Positions 51,885 through 63,858 of a DNA stretch of 64,000 bases are shown here, one piece after another (positions within the stretch are counted from its first letter, which is position 1; each line of letters begins with the position of its first letter). Where the stretch lies: the NCBI RefSeq assembly GCF_950295315.1, contig NC_080177.1:80698070-80762069 (forward strand), read 5' to 3'. A program made the position numbers and the translations under genes. The notes under the pieces are model-generated. The model searched no databases, was not told the origin of the DNA, and saw only the letters and a list, made by a program, of their open reading frames with translations. The stretch is from Erinaceus europaeus (Eukaryota > Chordata > Mammalia > Eulipotyphla > Erinaceidae).

Positions 51885-53745
51885 GTCTCTTGATTTTTAT
51901 TTATTAGTGATTTAATAATGATTGACAAGATTGTGGAATAAGAGGGTTACCAGACTTCTGTATCCCATCTCCTCCACTGGAAATTTCCCCATTATTCATC
52001 CTTCTGAGCGCATGGACCAAAGATCTTTCTGGGGAGCAGAAGGTGGGAGATCTGCCTTCTGTCATTGCTTCTCTGCAGGACGTGGGCGTTGGCAGGTGGA
52101 TCCACACCCCCAGCCTGTTTCCATCTTTCTCTAATGGGCAGAGCTCTGGGGAGGTGAAGTTCCAGGACACATGGTGGGGTCGTCTGTCCACGGAAGTCAG
52201 GTTGGTGTCATGGTAGCATCTGCAACTTGGTGGCTGAAAGGTGGTAAGCTATAACAGGACAAATTGTTTAGTAATCAGAAACCTAAAAGTAAGAATACAG
52301 CAGATGAAATTTGGGGTACCTCATGTTGAAAGAAGCTAGGAAGTGTATTTTAGTTATAGTCAAGGGCCCCATGACTTTTACCAATTTTGACTGAGACCCA
52401 GAGCTAACATGCAGGTGGGCTATTGTCTGGGAGTATTGTCTGGGAGTACTGTCTGGGAAGATGGTGTCAGAGTTGGGAATAGGACTAGAAATCTGGATCA
52501 AGGCAGAGAGAAGCTCTCAAATATGGGAAAAGTATATAAAAATTCATTCATGGTAAACCCCATCGATTTGACCTAGGGCTTGTATATACTCATATTTAGC
52601 ACAGGAGCTTGTGTAACCTCTGCATCCCCGTCAATCTGAGCTCACAGTCCATGGTCATGGCTAGGAACATTCTAGGCTGCGCTCATTTCAGGACCCGTCT
52701 TCCTCAAGTGGCAGAGTGTGTTGGCCCAGTCTCCCTCCGGAGAGTGGGGCAGTTTCTACCACTGTTGTTCTACATTGACAGCAAGGTCCTGTAGAGGCCC
52801 ACAGGAAGGTTTGCGATGTTGTTCCTGATGGAGATGATCAGTGACGTGGAAAGAGGGATCTGTTAGAGGTCTAGGCCCGACATATCTATGTGTGAATCCC
52901 AGGATTCCTTGACTGGGGCCCCAGATGATGGGGCGGCTTGGCAGTGACCAAAAGAGGCATCATTAAAGCGTACCTTTCTCTTGCCCTTATCCAGCTTTTG
53001 TAGTCCTTACTTTATCTGACAGGGTTAGACTTAGACTGAAGGAAGTGAAATAGGAAGTAGGTGAGTAGGGTATCTAGGCCTAAGTAGGAACTATTTGATT
53101 AAGTACTTTGTGGTGTGTTTTCCAGGTCTTTCTACTTGCTTGCTGCACTTAGTCATTATAGACTACTGCACACTTTTACTTTAAGGTGTATATTTCCCTC
53201 TAACTTATGGATACATGTGCACATGTACCCTATCTCATGGGCCCTGGTCTATATCTAGACTCTGTAACTTAAAAAAATTTTTTTTTTGATATTTATTTCC
53301 ATTTGTTGCCCTTGTTGTTTTATTGTTGTAGTTCTTATTGTTGTTGATGTCGTCGTTGGATAGGACAGAGAGAAATGGAGAGGAGGGGAAGACAGAGAGG
53401 GGCAGAGAAAGATAGACACCTGCAGACCTGCTTCACTGCCTGTGAAGTGACTACCCTGCAGGTGGGGAGCTGGGCGCTTGAACCAGGGTCCTTCGCCGGT
53501 CCTTGTGCTTTGCACCACGTGCGTTTAACCCACTCCGCTACTGCCCGATTCCCTAGACTCTGTAACTTTATTAGTAAGTGTGTCCCTCGAAAAGAAACTA
53601 AGAGTCATGTGAGCCAGGAAAATACTCAATACAATACTCACCTGAGGACTGGAGCTGGAGGTTGACATCTGTGGACCCAGGCCTGCCATCTGTGGACACA
53701 GTCTGACGTGAAAGATGTTGAGGTGCCGCTGGTTACAGGATCTCT
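51885..53745 (-). mobile_element. Family X element, longest copy (older subtype)
   Basis: About 1.58 kb of element after removing the SINE at 53271-53553. It shows GGACGTGGGCGTTGGCAGGT, CTATTGTCTGGGAGTATTGT, AGCTCACAGTCCATGGTCAT and distal CTGGTCTATATCTAGACTCT, the counterpart of 4752-4775. No coding frame of note. It shows that family X reaches well beyond the 765 bp seen at 29.5 kb. Confidence 0.75.
53271..53553 (-). mobile_element. Type I SINE inserted in family X
   Basis: Reverse, full length. TSD TAGACTCTGTAACTT at 53256-53270 and 53554-53568. Confidence 0.95.
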
Positions 53746-53749
53746 TGAT

Positions 53750-54395
53750 TTTTATTAATTTCTTTCAAGATCAATCAAAGAATTTTTTTCCTTTATGGGG
53801 GAGATGAATGGTTTACAGTTGACAGTAAAATATAGTCGTTTGTACGTGTGGGATATTTCTTAGTTTTTCACATAACAATCTACCCCCCCATCCTCCTCTG
53901 CCATCATATTCCAGGACCTGAACAACCCCCCCCCAGAGTCTTTTATTTTTGTGCAATACACCAACTCCAGTCCAAGTTCTGCAATGTGCCTTCCCTTCTG
54001 TTCTTATTTTTCAACTTTTGTCTATGAGTGAGACAACTTTTTTCTCACCCCATATTCATCCTTCTCTTTCTGACTTATCTCACTTAACATAATTCCTTTA
54101 AGCTCCATCCAAGATGAGGTGAAGAAGGTGAAGTCACCATTTTTAATAGCTGAGTAGTATTCCATTGTGTATATATATATCACAACTTTCTCAGTCACTC
54201 ATCTGTTGTTGGACACCTGGGTTGTTTCCATGTTTTGGCTATTACAGATTGTGTTGCTGTAAACATAGGTATACACAAATCTTTTTGGATGGGTGTGCTT
54301 GGTTCCTTGGGATCTATTCCCAGGAGAGGAATTGCAGGGTCACAGGGTAGGTCCATTTCTAGCCCTCTGATAGTATCCTTTGACACTATTTATTA
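53750..54395 (-). mobile_element. L1 3' end, antisense, long
   Basis: From the poly(A) side: GGTTTACAGTTGACAGTAAA, TTTGTGCAATACACCAACTC, TCTCACTTAACATAATTCCT, GCTGAGTAGTATTCCATTGT and GATCTATTCCCAGGAGAGGA. It is a good reference for the shorter L1 ends in the window. Confidence 0.88.
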
Positions 54396-57275
54396 AGGTA
54401 CCTCATGCTCTGTTTTAAAAATGTATTTATTCTATCGTGAAGTCCTATTAGGTAAGTTGACCACTTTTCTTCCATATCCCAATGTTTAGATTATTCACAC
54501 ATTACAATTTCTGTCTAGTTTGTGATTACAACTTCTTTTTACCCTTAGACTAAAGCTTTATACTTGCCTTTTGTAGACTTTTTCATTTTTTTTTTTTTTG
54601 TATTGATAGTTTAGATTGAATTTTTGGAATCTGGCATTTGGCTCACATACTGTTTAGTCTTTTTCATCTTGTGCTATGAGTGCTTTCTTAAAATAAATCC
54701 AGTTTCCCCTTTGTTTTCAGAATGATTGCATTTAATTATGCAATTAGAATAAATATATGCAATCAGAAGCAAGCAATAAATATTAGGTTCTATCTTTGTA
54801 TGTTTTATTTTTGATAGTAAATGTCTCTGGGGTAAAGCTTTGTTGTTTTTGGCTGTTAATACCTCACAGTGTTACAGGAGCTCAGTAGTTATTTGTTGAA
54901 TTAATGAGGTATTTTTAAAATCTTGTTCAAGTCTAATTTAAAATATATAAATTATCTCTCAGAGACCAGAGAAACTTTTAGTTACTTAAAATCCTATTAT
55001 ATTTGGACCATGCACCAGTTCAGAAATAAATTGATTTATCAAGCTGCTTGTTTGGTACAGTGCTGACTATGAGTACATTAGTTGTCTGTGGGAGAAAAAT
55101 GATTTTTTTATAGGTCATAAGTTAGGTCAGTTAGCCACCATAGATTTATTGTGTTCTTGATGCTGTTTCCCTAGATTTGAGCTGGCTTCTCCCTTGTCCA
55201 TTTGAAGCTTACTTAGGAGTGTGTCAGAGCTGGCTGTTTCTGTAGCCTGAATTGTTAGCTTCCAGGGCAGGAGCCATGGATAGCTGCCCAGACAGTAAAG
55301 GATGGAGAGGAGCCTGGGAGGGTGACCTGGCTCTCTGGCCTGGACACCACAGTCTGGACAGCACATGCTTCTTTCCTCAAGGGATTTTCTTGACAAATTC
55401 TCTGAAGCTATATTTGACCTTGATGCCAAAGCTTATTTACTTATTTTTAAATGCCTGTAACATGACTTAATTGCTTCATTCCCTACACCTCCACCCCAGC
55501 ATTCCAATTCTAGAATCACTTAAATTATGCCTTATCTTATTTGTGTTTTCAGGCCTAACACAGAGCCAAATTTCCAGCATTCACAGGAGTTTGAGAAATA
55601 TGTTTTGAATCGGATTGAGTTGGCACCTTTAAGAGTGTCTAATCAGGCTGATTAAGAGAGGTGATTAAGACCGGGGAACCTCATTTCCTACCTCCTTTGA
55701 GAGGAGCAGTAGGATCTGGTTGACTCTGAGATTCACCCAGAATGGTTTGGTTTAGAGTTGCCTTAGATCTTAGGTCACAGGATTTCTAGAAACAACAGAC
55801 AAGGAAAAAGCAGTTAAGTCTCTAAGTTTGGTGTCATGTTAGCTTATAACACGAGTGATCCAAGAAAGACCCAGTTCTGTACTTGAAGAAATCTGTGTCA
55901 CAAAACGGGTCCAAAGGACTCAGGAAACTGGGAGCAGAAGACGTCTGTTTCTTATTAAAAATGGGCTTCTTGGGGATGGCGTGTTGAGGCCTTACCAAAC
56001 TCCTATTTTGATGCATTTACTGTTCTTGTTTAAGCCCATATTATTGCTCAGTGCCAGTAGAGCAGGAATGAGAGCCTGTGTTCTGACAGTAAAACATTCA
56101 TTTGAGGAAGATAGTAAATTTACTGGGAACATTTCAGGGCTGAAGCATATTTGTAACCATGAGATATGACTTCAGTTATTAACCATCATGAGAAAATGAA
56201 AAGTACTGACTCTGATGTGCTAGATTAATGGCACTTGATTTTACTATCCTATGCTGAAATCATCTACAAAAAGAGATTTGTAGTATTTTTAATGACTCAA
56301 CCCTGGCTATGTTACAGCCCCCAAACTCTGGCTTTTAATTATCAAATATTTTCATTTCACCTTTGAGGGATATCATTTTTGAAATACAGTGAGAGGACGC
56401 ATATCTTTCCAAATTTAACAATTTGAGCTAAAGTTAACCTAGAGCTGTGGCTGAATTCTTTGGTCTTTTTTTTTTTTTTATGGAGGAAAGTTGTTATTAT
56501 TTTATGTAATGGCTGTGTGTGTTTGTTTAGCTGGATGCAGGGATTGTTCCTATTTAACAGATGAAAGCTCAGAGACCCAGAGAAGTTAAATAATTTGTAC
56601 GTGACCGCACCACTTAATACGTCAACCAGGATCCCAACCAGCCTTAATGTTCCCAGTGGTGAGAAGGTGCTGCAGGAGTCTTTATCTCTCTTCCCCTCTC
56701 CCAATTCTACCTCCTCCTCCTCTCTCAATTCCTCTCTGCCTATCAAATGAAAGAAAGAAAAAGAAAATGGGGAGGGGGATTGATGAGTACCGAGAGAAGT
56801 GGATTTTTGCACAGGGACCAAACCCTAGTGGTAATCCTGGCGAGGGGTGGGGAGATGTTTCAACCCTTTGTGAGATCTCAGTCAAGTGATAGTGATAGGA
56901 GATATTCATGGTATTTACAAAATAGGGCAGGATGTTTGACACTTCAAGAAAATATTCAAGAGAGCTGTAAAGGTTTAGAGGAGAAGTGATTATTTTAATT
57001 GACAAGGATCATCAGAGAGGGTACATTGACCCGGAATATAGGAAGACGAATTTTGATAATTTTGATGGATGGATTTCAAGGGAAATGACCTCGGGCAGAG
57101 GAAAAAGTTTGACAATAGTCATGTAGGCAGAAATGTCAAACAAATAAGCATTAGTTTAATCTGTCCATAATATAGGACATATTAAAGTTAGTGAACAAAA
57201 TAATCAGGAAAAGATATTGGGCATGATGCTTGTGAGTGCCTTATACAAGATGATATTTAAGTTCCTTTTATTTAT
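54396..57275. other. Largely unique sequence
   Basis: 2.9 kb. It has a SINE-like fragment at about 56630-56860 (ATCTCTCTTCCCCTCTCCC body and a GGATTTTTGCACAGGGACCA module). Several sub-120-codon frames (for example 55855-56169) have no recognisable domain. No host exon could be supported. Confidence 0.45.
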
Positions 57276-57390
57276 CTATTATTTTAATTTCTCTATTGGG
57301 GGATTTATGGTTTACAATAGTTTGTACATGTATAACATTCCCCAGCTTTCCACATAACAAATCAACCTCCACTAGGTCCTCCTCTTTAAC
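57276..57390 (-). mobile_element. L1 3' terminal fragment, antisense
   Basis: TTTCTCTATTGGGGGATTTA, GTTTACAATAGTTTGTACAT and CCACATAACAAATCAACC. Confidence 0.75.
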
Positions 57391-57669
57391 TTCCTTTTAA
57401 AACAGTTTTATGACTATAATTTTTTGACTACCATGACAAAGCACAGGGCTTTTGTTTTAACCGAGTGACTGTGAGTCTCAAACATATTCTGAGTTGTGAC
57501 ATCTTATTTTCATCTGATTACTTACAAGTGTCACAGAGTGACATGATCAGGACTGTGATTTATAAGCACAGATATAAGAAGGTGATTTTTGACAGCTTTG
57601 TGTGTATCAGTGGAAAGCGAATGAAAGCTAGAAGTTAGAAGCTATTGTAGCAGTATGGATTAGAAAATG
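57391..57669. other. Unique sequence
   Basis: No feature recognised. Confidence 0.4.
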
Positions 57670-57689
57670 ATCTAGGTATACTACAAAAA

Positions 57690-59400
57690 TAAAAAGAAGT
57701 ATTTTGATCCCCAAAGCAGGAAGGGACTCTGCCAGAAAAGAAAACTATAGATGTATATCCCTGATGAACATTGATCAAAGATCCTGAATAAGATTTTGGC
57801 AAATTGAAGCCAACAACATATCAAGAGAATAATTCATTGAGACCAAGTGGGATTCATCCCTGGGAAACAGAGACGGTTTAACATCTGGAAATCAATCAAT
57901 GCAACGCACCATATCAACAAAAAGAAAGATAAAGATCACATAGTAATATCAGCAGATACTGAAAAGGCACCTGGCAAGATCCCATACCCAATTATGATAA
58001 AAACCTCCAGAAATTGGGAATAGGACAATTACTCAACATAAGAAAGACCACTTATGACAAACCCACAGCTAACATTATTCTCAATGGGGAAAAGCTGAAA
58101 GCCTTCCCCCTAAAGTCAGGAACCAGAAAAGGATGTCCACTATCTCCACTGTTATTCAACATAGTTTTCAAGGTCCTTGCCAATGCAATCAGACAAGATA
58201 AAGACATCAAAGGCATACAGATTGGAAAAGAAGAAATCAAACTGTCACTATTTGCTGGTGACATGATATTATACCTAGAGCACCCCAAAGACTCCACCAA
58301 AAAGAAAAAACTACTGGAAATAATAAATTCAGTAGAGTTAGCAGAATACAAAATCAATACACAGAAACCTGCGGCATTTCTGTAGAAAAACAAGGAATCA
58401 GAGGAAAGGGAAATAAAAGACTCAATCCCATTTACAATTGAACTTAAAAAGATAAAATATCTTGGGGTGAATCTCACAAAGGAGGTGAAGGACCTTAACA
58501 ATGAAGACTATAAGATATTGCTAAGAGGGAGTTGGGCGGTACTGCAGTGGGTTAAGCGCACGTGGCACAAAGCACAAGGATCAGCGTAAGGATCCTGGTT
58601 TGAGTCCCAGGCTCCCCACCTGCAGGGGAGTCGCTTCATGGGAGGTGAAGCAGGTCTGTAGCTGTCTATCTTTCTCTGCCCCTCTCTGTCTTCCCCTCCT
58701 CTCTCCATTTCTCTCTGTCCTATTCAACAAAGGCAACATCAATAACAACAGCAATAACTACAACAATAAAACAAAAATAAGGGCAACAAAAGGGAATAAA
58801 TAAAAAAATACTAAAAAAAAAAAGATATTGCTAAGAAAAAGTAGAGAAGGACATACAGAAGTAGAATACTCCTGTTCCTGACTGGAAGAATCAACATTAA
58901 AATGGCCACTCTACCAAAACAACCTACAATTTCAATGCAGTCCCTATCAAAATTCCAATGGTATTTTTCAGGAATATTGAACAACTTATCTAAAAATTTC
59001 TGTGGAACCTTAAATGTCCACAAATTGTCAAAGCACTTCTCAGCAAAAGGGGAAATATGGAGGTATCATACTCCCCAACTTCAGTCTATAATAACATGGT
59101 ACTGGAATAAAAATGGATACTTGGCTCAGTGGAATAGAATTGAAAGTCCGGAATTGAGCCCACATATATACAACTACCGACTTCATCACCAAGGGGCCAG
59201 AACCATCCAAAGGGGTAAAGCAGGTCTCTTCAACAGATGGTATTGGGAGAACTGGACAGCCACATGTAGAAAAGTGAAACTGTACCACTGGCTAACACCA
59301 TACACCAAGGTCAGATAAAAAAAAATGAATTAAAGATCTATATATTAGACCAGAAATTCTAAAATTTATAGAAGAAAATGGCAGTGAGACTTTGTAGGAC
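57690..59400 (+). pseudogene. L1 ORF2 reverse transcriptase remnant
   Basis: Open stretches at 58014-58385 and 58902-59318 carry L1 RT blocks: [14 protein letters not shown], then [11 protein letters not shown] at 58248-58280, where the first Asp of the catalytic (F/Y)ADD is Gly (58257-58259). Downstream are LPKQPTISMQSL and MVLE/WYWNKNG-like thumb sequences. The frame is broken by stops (for example TAG at 58383-58385) and by the SINE. It is inactive. Confidence 0.88.
58527..58821 (+). mobile_element. Type I SINE with TSD, inside L1 ORF2
   Basis: Full length. TSD AAGATATTGCTAAGA at 58512-58526 and 58822-58836. Confidence 0.97.
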
Positions 59401-59719
59401 CTTCATCTCAAAGATGTATTTGGAGACACAGCCCCCCCCCCCAGGCCTGGGGAATAAAAACAAGAGCAAGTAAATGTGATTACATGAAACTAAAAAGCAC
59501 AAACCCCACAGTAAACTACACAAGAATAGCCAGTCGACCAGTAAATGGGAGAAGATATTTTCACATCACACATCAGACACATGGTTGATACCAAAGACCT
59601 GTACAGAATATACAGAACTGGTACAGATCTACAAAAGAAGTAAAAATAGCCCAATAAAAAAGTGGGCTGGAGAACAAAACAGTTTTCTAAAGAAGAGATA
59701 CACATGAAGAAAGGCTTCA

Positions 59720-59782
59720 TGGGAGTCGGGCGGTAGCGCAGTCGGTTAAGCGCAGGTGGCGCAAAGCGCAAGGACCGGATTG
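59720..59782 (+). mobile_element. 63-bp tailless SINE head with TSD
   Basis: Only the 5' tRNA-like part of a type I SINE: GGGAGTCGGGCGG, a perfect A box TAGCGCAGTCGG, ending at CAAGGACCGG + ATTG. No B box and no A-tail. TSD AGAAAGGCTTCA at 59708-59719 and 59783-59794. Confidence 0.93.
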
Positions 59783-60542
59783 AGAAAGGCTTCACTTCAC
59801 TCATCATTAGAGCAATGCAAATTAAAACTACACTGAGTTACTATCTCACACCTGAGAGAATGGCTTCCATCAACTAACCAGGACATGACAGGTGCTGGAG
59901 AGGTTGTGGAGAAAAGGGACCTGCTTCCCTGCTGGTGGGAATGCAAGCTGGGTCAGCCCCTTTGGAAAGCTGTATGGAAAACCCTAAACTAAATAAAAGT
60001 GGAAATACTTTATGATCCAGCAACACCACTGTTAGGCATTTAATCAGTGGACACTCAAATACTTATTAGAAGGGGCATATGAGCCCCTATGTTCACAGCT
60101 GCATTATTCACAATAGCCAAAGAGTGGAAGCAGCCTAGATGCCCATTGTGAGATGGCTGGCTAAAGAATTTATGGGATATATATTCCAAGGAATACTACT
60201 CTGCCATCAAAAAGTATGACGTTGTGTCCTTTGGTACAAAATGGATGGGAAATGGAGGTGACTGTGCTCAGAGAAATAAGTAAAGAGAAGAAAGACAGCT
60301 ACTGGATGGTTTCACTCAGATGTGGACTCTAGAGATCTGATTTACATGAACTTGTCAAAACCAAAAAAAATTCCAGACAAAACAGACACAAGCCAATTGT
60401 TAGACTTATAAGAAAAAAAAAGAATTATGGTAGTTATTTTTCGGAGGTGAGGATATAGAATTTTGGTGGTGGGTGTGGTGTGGAGCTATACATTATACTC
60501 TTACAGTATTCTAACTATTAATAACAAATAAAAATTTAAAAA

Positions 60543-60765
60543 GGAGGGGGCAGGCAGTGGTGCATCTGGTTAAGTGCACATATTACAGTGCACAAGGACC
60601 CAAGTTCAAGCCCCTTGTCCCCACCTGCAGGGGGAAAGCTTCACAAGTGGTGAAGCAGGGCTACAGTTATCTCTCTGTCTCTCTCCCTCTCTATCTTCTC
60701 CTCCCTTCTCAATTTCTCTCTGTCTCTATCCAATCATAAGTAAATAAATAAAATAAAAAAAAAAT
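60543..60765 (+). mobile_element. Type II SINE at the L1 tail
   Basis: GGGGGCAGGCAGTGGTGCAT, B box AAGTTCAAGCCCC, CCCCACCTGCAGGGGGAAAG and tail AAATAAATAAAATAAAAAAA. Confidence 0.93.
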
Positions 60766-61189
60766 AGAAAAAGAAGTATAGGTTAGAAAAAGTTGTATAG
60801 ATTTGAAGCAGGGACCTAAATTATTATGGAATTAATAGGAGTAAAGAATGGAAGAAAAATTAAAGTTGTATTTTAGAATTATATTTGATGGAACCTGGCA
60901 TACGAATATGTAATATTCTTTTGGTAGTTTTTGAGAGGGAGAGTTTAAAGATGACTTTATGATCTGAAATCTGGAGGATTAAGAAGTCTGAGAACCTATT
61001 AGAAGATTATTTTAGTAAGAGGAGAAAGATGAATTTATTTCTGGATGTGTTGTTAACGATAAAGAACCCAAGGCTGTCTCTGAGGTTGAAATTGAGAATA
61101 AGATAACATTTTAAAAAGGCTGGCACTATTTTTAAACATACAATACCTTGGTGAAGGATTAGAATAAAGCATAAAAGAGAACATCATTT
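60766..61189. other. Unique AT-rich sequence
   Basis: No feature recognised. Confidence 0.45.
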
Positions 61190-61205
61190 AATTTTAAATA
61201 TTCTG

Positions 61206-61439
61206 GGGTGTTTTTTTTTTTTTTTTGCCTCCAGGGTTTATCGCTGGGGCTTGGTGCCAACATTATGAATCCACTGCTCCTGGAGGCTATATATATATTT
61301 TATGTTTATTGGATAGGAAAGATAGAACTAGAGGGAGGAGGGGAGGATAGACACCTGCAGACCTGCGGGGGGAGGGAGCCAGAGGCTCGAACCAGGATTC
61401 CTGAGCTTCTACTATGTGCGCTTAACCCGGTGCGCCACC
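61206..61439 (-). mobile_element. Type I SINE, long 3' form, internally deleted
   Basis: Reverse: T-run, TGCCTCCAGGGTTTATCGCT, CTCCTGGAGGCTATATATAT; the body is shortened. TSD AATTTTAAATATTCTG at 61190-61205 and 61440-61455. Confidence 0.94.
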
Positions 61440-61713
61440 AATTTTAAATATTCTGTATCCAGTAGTTACAGATCTGGAATGAGTCTTGTAAATAGACGTG
61501 CACTAATAATAAATAACACAGACCTATATCCATCTACGTAAATATTCTTGCATAGATATCTTGTAATAGTACCACAATGGATTTAGAATGGCCATCTATG
61601 ATAGTAGCAAAGAATAACACAGCTTTAATTTCAGGATTTATTTGAGTAAAATGACTCTAGGGAATTCCATTTTAGTGCTTTTTTTTGCTTAAAGTCTAAG
61701 ACCCTTCCTTAGG

Positions 61714-61750
<37 letters not shown>

Positions 61751-62136
61751 TTGCTTGGTTTTTCTATTGCTAAAAAAATTTCTTGTAAAAAGTTGTGACT
61801 AGAACAAGATTAGGGTTATCTTGGGGCTATTTTATCAATTGATGTTTAAAGGAGGCAGACTGATCTTCTAGAGGTTAGGCTTCATTTTATTAATTGATGT
61901 CTAGCAGCTCCAGAATTTGCTTGATGGGGGGGGTGGGGGGTGGGCGCTTGCTAAACCATTCACTTTTCACTACATTTATCTTCCATGAATCAAACTGAAA
62001 TTTAGTTCCTAAAACTTCCCCTTCAAATCTGTTGGCTCTTCCTCCCTTCCTATCCACTTCCCTTTCTTTTAAGATAGATGTATTCATAAAATAGCCATTC
62101 TATTCTACATGTTATGCTGAATCCTAGCAATGGATT
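61440..62136. other. Unique sequence with a poly(T) tract
   Basis: A T-run of about 33 at 61717-61749 and a G-rich patch at 61925-61945. No gene recognised. Confidence 0.5.
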
Positions 62137-62151
62137 AATAAAGAAGTTTCT

Positions 62152-62435
62152 TTTTTTAATATTTATTTTATTTATTTATTCCCTTTTGTTGCCCTTATTG
62201 TTTTATTGTTGTAGTTATTATTGTTTTTGTCGTTGTTGGATAGGACAGAGAGAAATGGAGAGAGGAGGGGAAGAGAGAGAGGAGGAGAGAAAGACAGACA
62301 CCTGCAGACCTGCTTCACTGCCTGTGAAGCGACTCCCCTGCAGGTGGGGAGCTGGGGTTCGAACCGGGATCCTTATGCCGGTCCTTGTGCTTTGCGCCAC
62401 CTGCGCTTAACCCGCTGCACTACAGCCTGACTCCC
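62152..62435 (-). mobile_element. Type I SINE with TSD
   Basis: Reverse, full length, close to consensus. TSD AATAAAGAAGTTTCT at 62137-62151 and 62436-62450. Confidence 0.97.
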
Positions 62436-62450
62436 AATAAAGAAGTTTCT

Positions 62451-63284
62451 ATGTGCAGGGACCTCATGGTCTAGTGGGGACAGAATCATAAGTGCTTTGG
62501 CAGAGGAACACCCAGCAGAGGGAATGTAATCAGACGTGGAGGTGAAGAGTCGTGGTGACATGTGAACAGAGTTGTTTCATGCCCGCTTAGATACATGGGA
62601 AATAGCCAGACCAAAAAGGGAAGTATAGGGGGTGGAAGAGACCTTTCCAGGTGGAGGGTGAAAGTCACATTCAAAGATTTACAGATCATCTGCATAATTG
62701 GAAAGAGGCCTGTGTTTAGGAGAATTCAAGGATTAGGAGTTAATAGGAGCGGGCAAGAGGTAGGTAAGCCTTGAGCTTCAATAGTGACTTGCCTCTAGTC
62801 CTGAAGGCTATAGAAAACCGTTACGAGATGGAGTTGATCAGACTGGTAATCTGGGAAGATTGCTCTGACACACAGGCAGGTTTAGAGGTAGGGGAAACTG
62901 TTAGTGGCTGTTTGCTAAAATCTGCGGACATGAATCTAGTCCAGGCTAAGGTAGCTGAGAAACCACAAGGAAGAATACACTAGAGACTTGGAACTTGATT
63001 GCTATGGTGAAGAGGAAAATTCTCAGGCATTTGGTTTTTAATGGGGTCATTCACTGAATGAAGTGAGATGAGACTTTGGAAAATAGAAAATTCAGATTTT
63101 TTTTTTTTTTTTTTTTTTAGATAGGGAGATTCAGATTCTCATTGTTATCCAAGAAGAATTTAATCAGGCAACACAGCTGAACTGAATGTTTTCGGAAAGA
63201 GATAGATTATAGAGTTATTGTAAGAGCTGATGCCTTAGGCATAGATGCTGAACTCCATGGATGATGGAGGTGAGGACTGAGGTT
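62451..63284. other. Unique sequence
   Basis: A T-run at 63096-63119. A 70-codon open frame at 62771-62983 has no domain I recognise. Confidence 0.45.
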
Positions 63285-63296
63285 AGAAGTCTTGGG

Positions 63297-63568
63297 GGAG
63301 TCGGGCGGTAGTGCAGTGGGTTAAGCTCACGTGGCACAAAGTGCAAGGAGCGGTGTAAGGATCCCGGTTCGAGCCCCTGGCTCCCCACCTGCAGGGGAGT
63401 CGCTTCACAGGCAGTGAAGCAGGTCTGTAGGTGTCTATCTTCCTCTTCCCCTCCTCTCTCCATTTCTCTCTGTTTTATTCAAGAATGCTGACATCAATAA
63501 CAACAATAATAACCACAACAATAAACAAGGGCAACAAAAGGGCATAAATAAATAAATATTTTTTAAAA
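63297..63568 (+). mobile_element. Type I SINE with TSD
   Basis: Full length: GGAGTCGGGCGGTAGTGCAG, B box GGTTCGAGCCCC and tail AAATAAATAAATATTTTTTA. TSD AGAAGTCTTGGG at 63285-63296 and 63569-63580. Confidence 0.97.
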
Positions 63569-63687
63569 AGAAGTCTTGGGAAGATATTTCAGTATAATCA
63601 GAGAAATATGTAGAGGATACTTATAAGCAGGAGTTGTAAAAGGAAGGGGAACAACTAGAGAAGAGTAATGCAGTGTAAACAGAGAAA

Positions 63688-63858
63688 GGAGATGAGACAG
63701 CATAATGGTTCTGCAAAACAGATTCATGTCTGAGGCTCCGTGTCCCAGGTTCAATCTCCAGCTTCACCATAAGCCAGACCTGAGCAGTTCTCTTGTCTCT
63801 ATCTCTGTATCTTTTTCCCCCTAAAATAAAATAAATAAAATATATTTTAAAAAAACAG
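63688..63858 (+). mobile_element. Type IV SINE
   Basis: GGAGATGAGACAGCATAATG, TCTGAGGCTCCGTG, B box CCCAGGTTCAATCTCC and tail AAATAAAATAAATAAAAT. Confidence 0.88.

Larger units (their letters stand above)
57670..60540 (+). mobile_element. LINE-1, 5'-truncated, with two nested insertions
   Basis: Sense L1 from the ORF2 RT domain to the 3' end, about 2.5 kb without the nested SINEs. The 3' part contains TTCACAGCTGCATTATTCAC, CAAAGAGTGGAAGCAGCCTA, GTCCTTTGGTACAAAATGGA and GTTTCACTCAGATGTGGACT. Its terminus (GAATTTTGGTGGTGGGTGTG, then AATAACAAATAAAAATT) is homologous to the start of family X. It is followed at once by a type II SINE. Confidence 0.93.

Noticed and set aside
55855..56169. 104-codon open frame as a possible exon
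   Set aside because: No recognisable motif and no splice-site context that would decide it.
63297..63380. tRNA genes at SINE heads (A and B boxes present, here and at many other SINEs)
   Set aside because: They lack a foldable cloverleaf with anticodon arm and acceptor pairing, and are joined to SINE bodies with A-tails and TSDs. They are retroposed SINE promoters.
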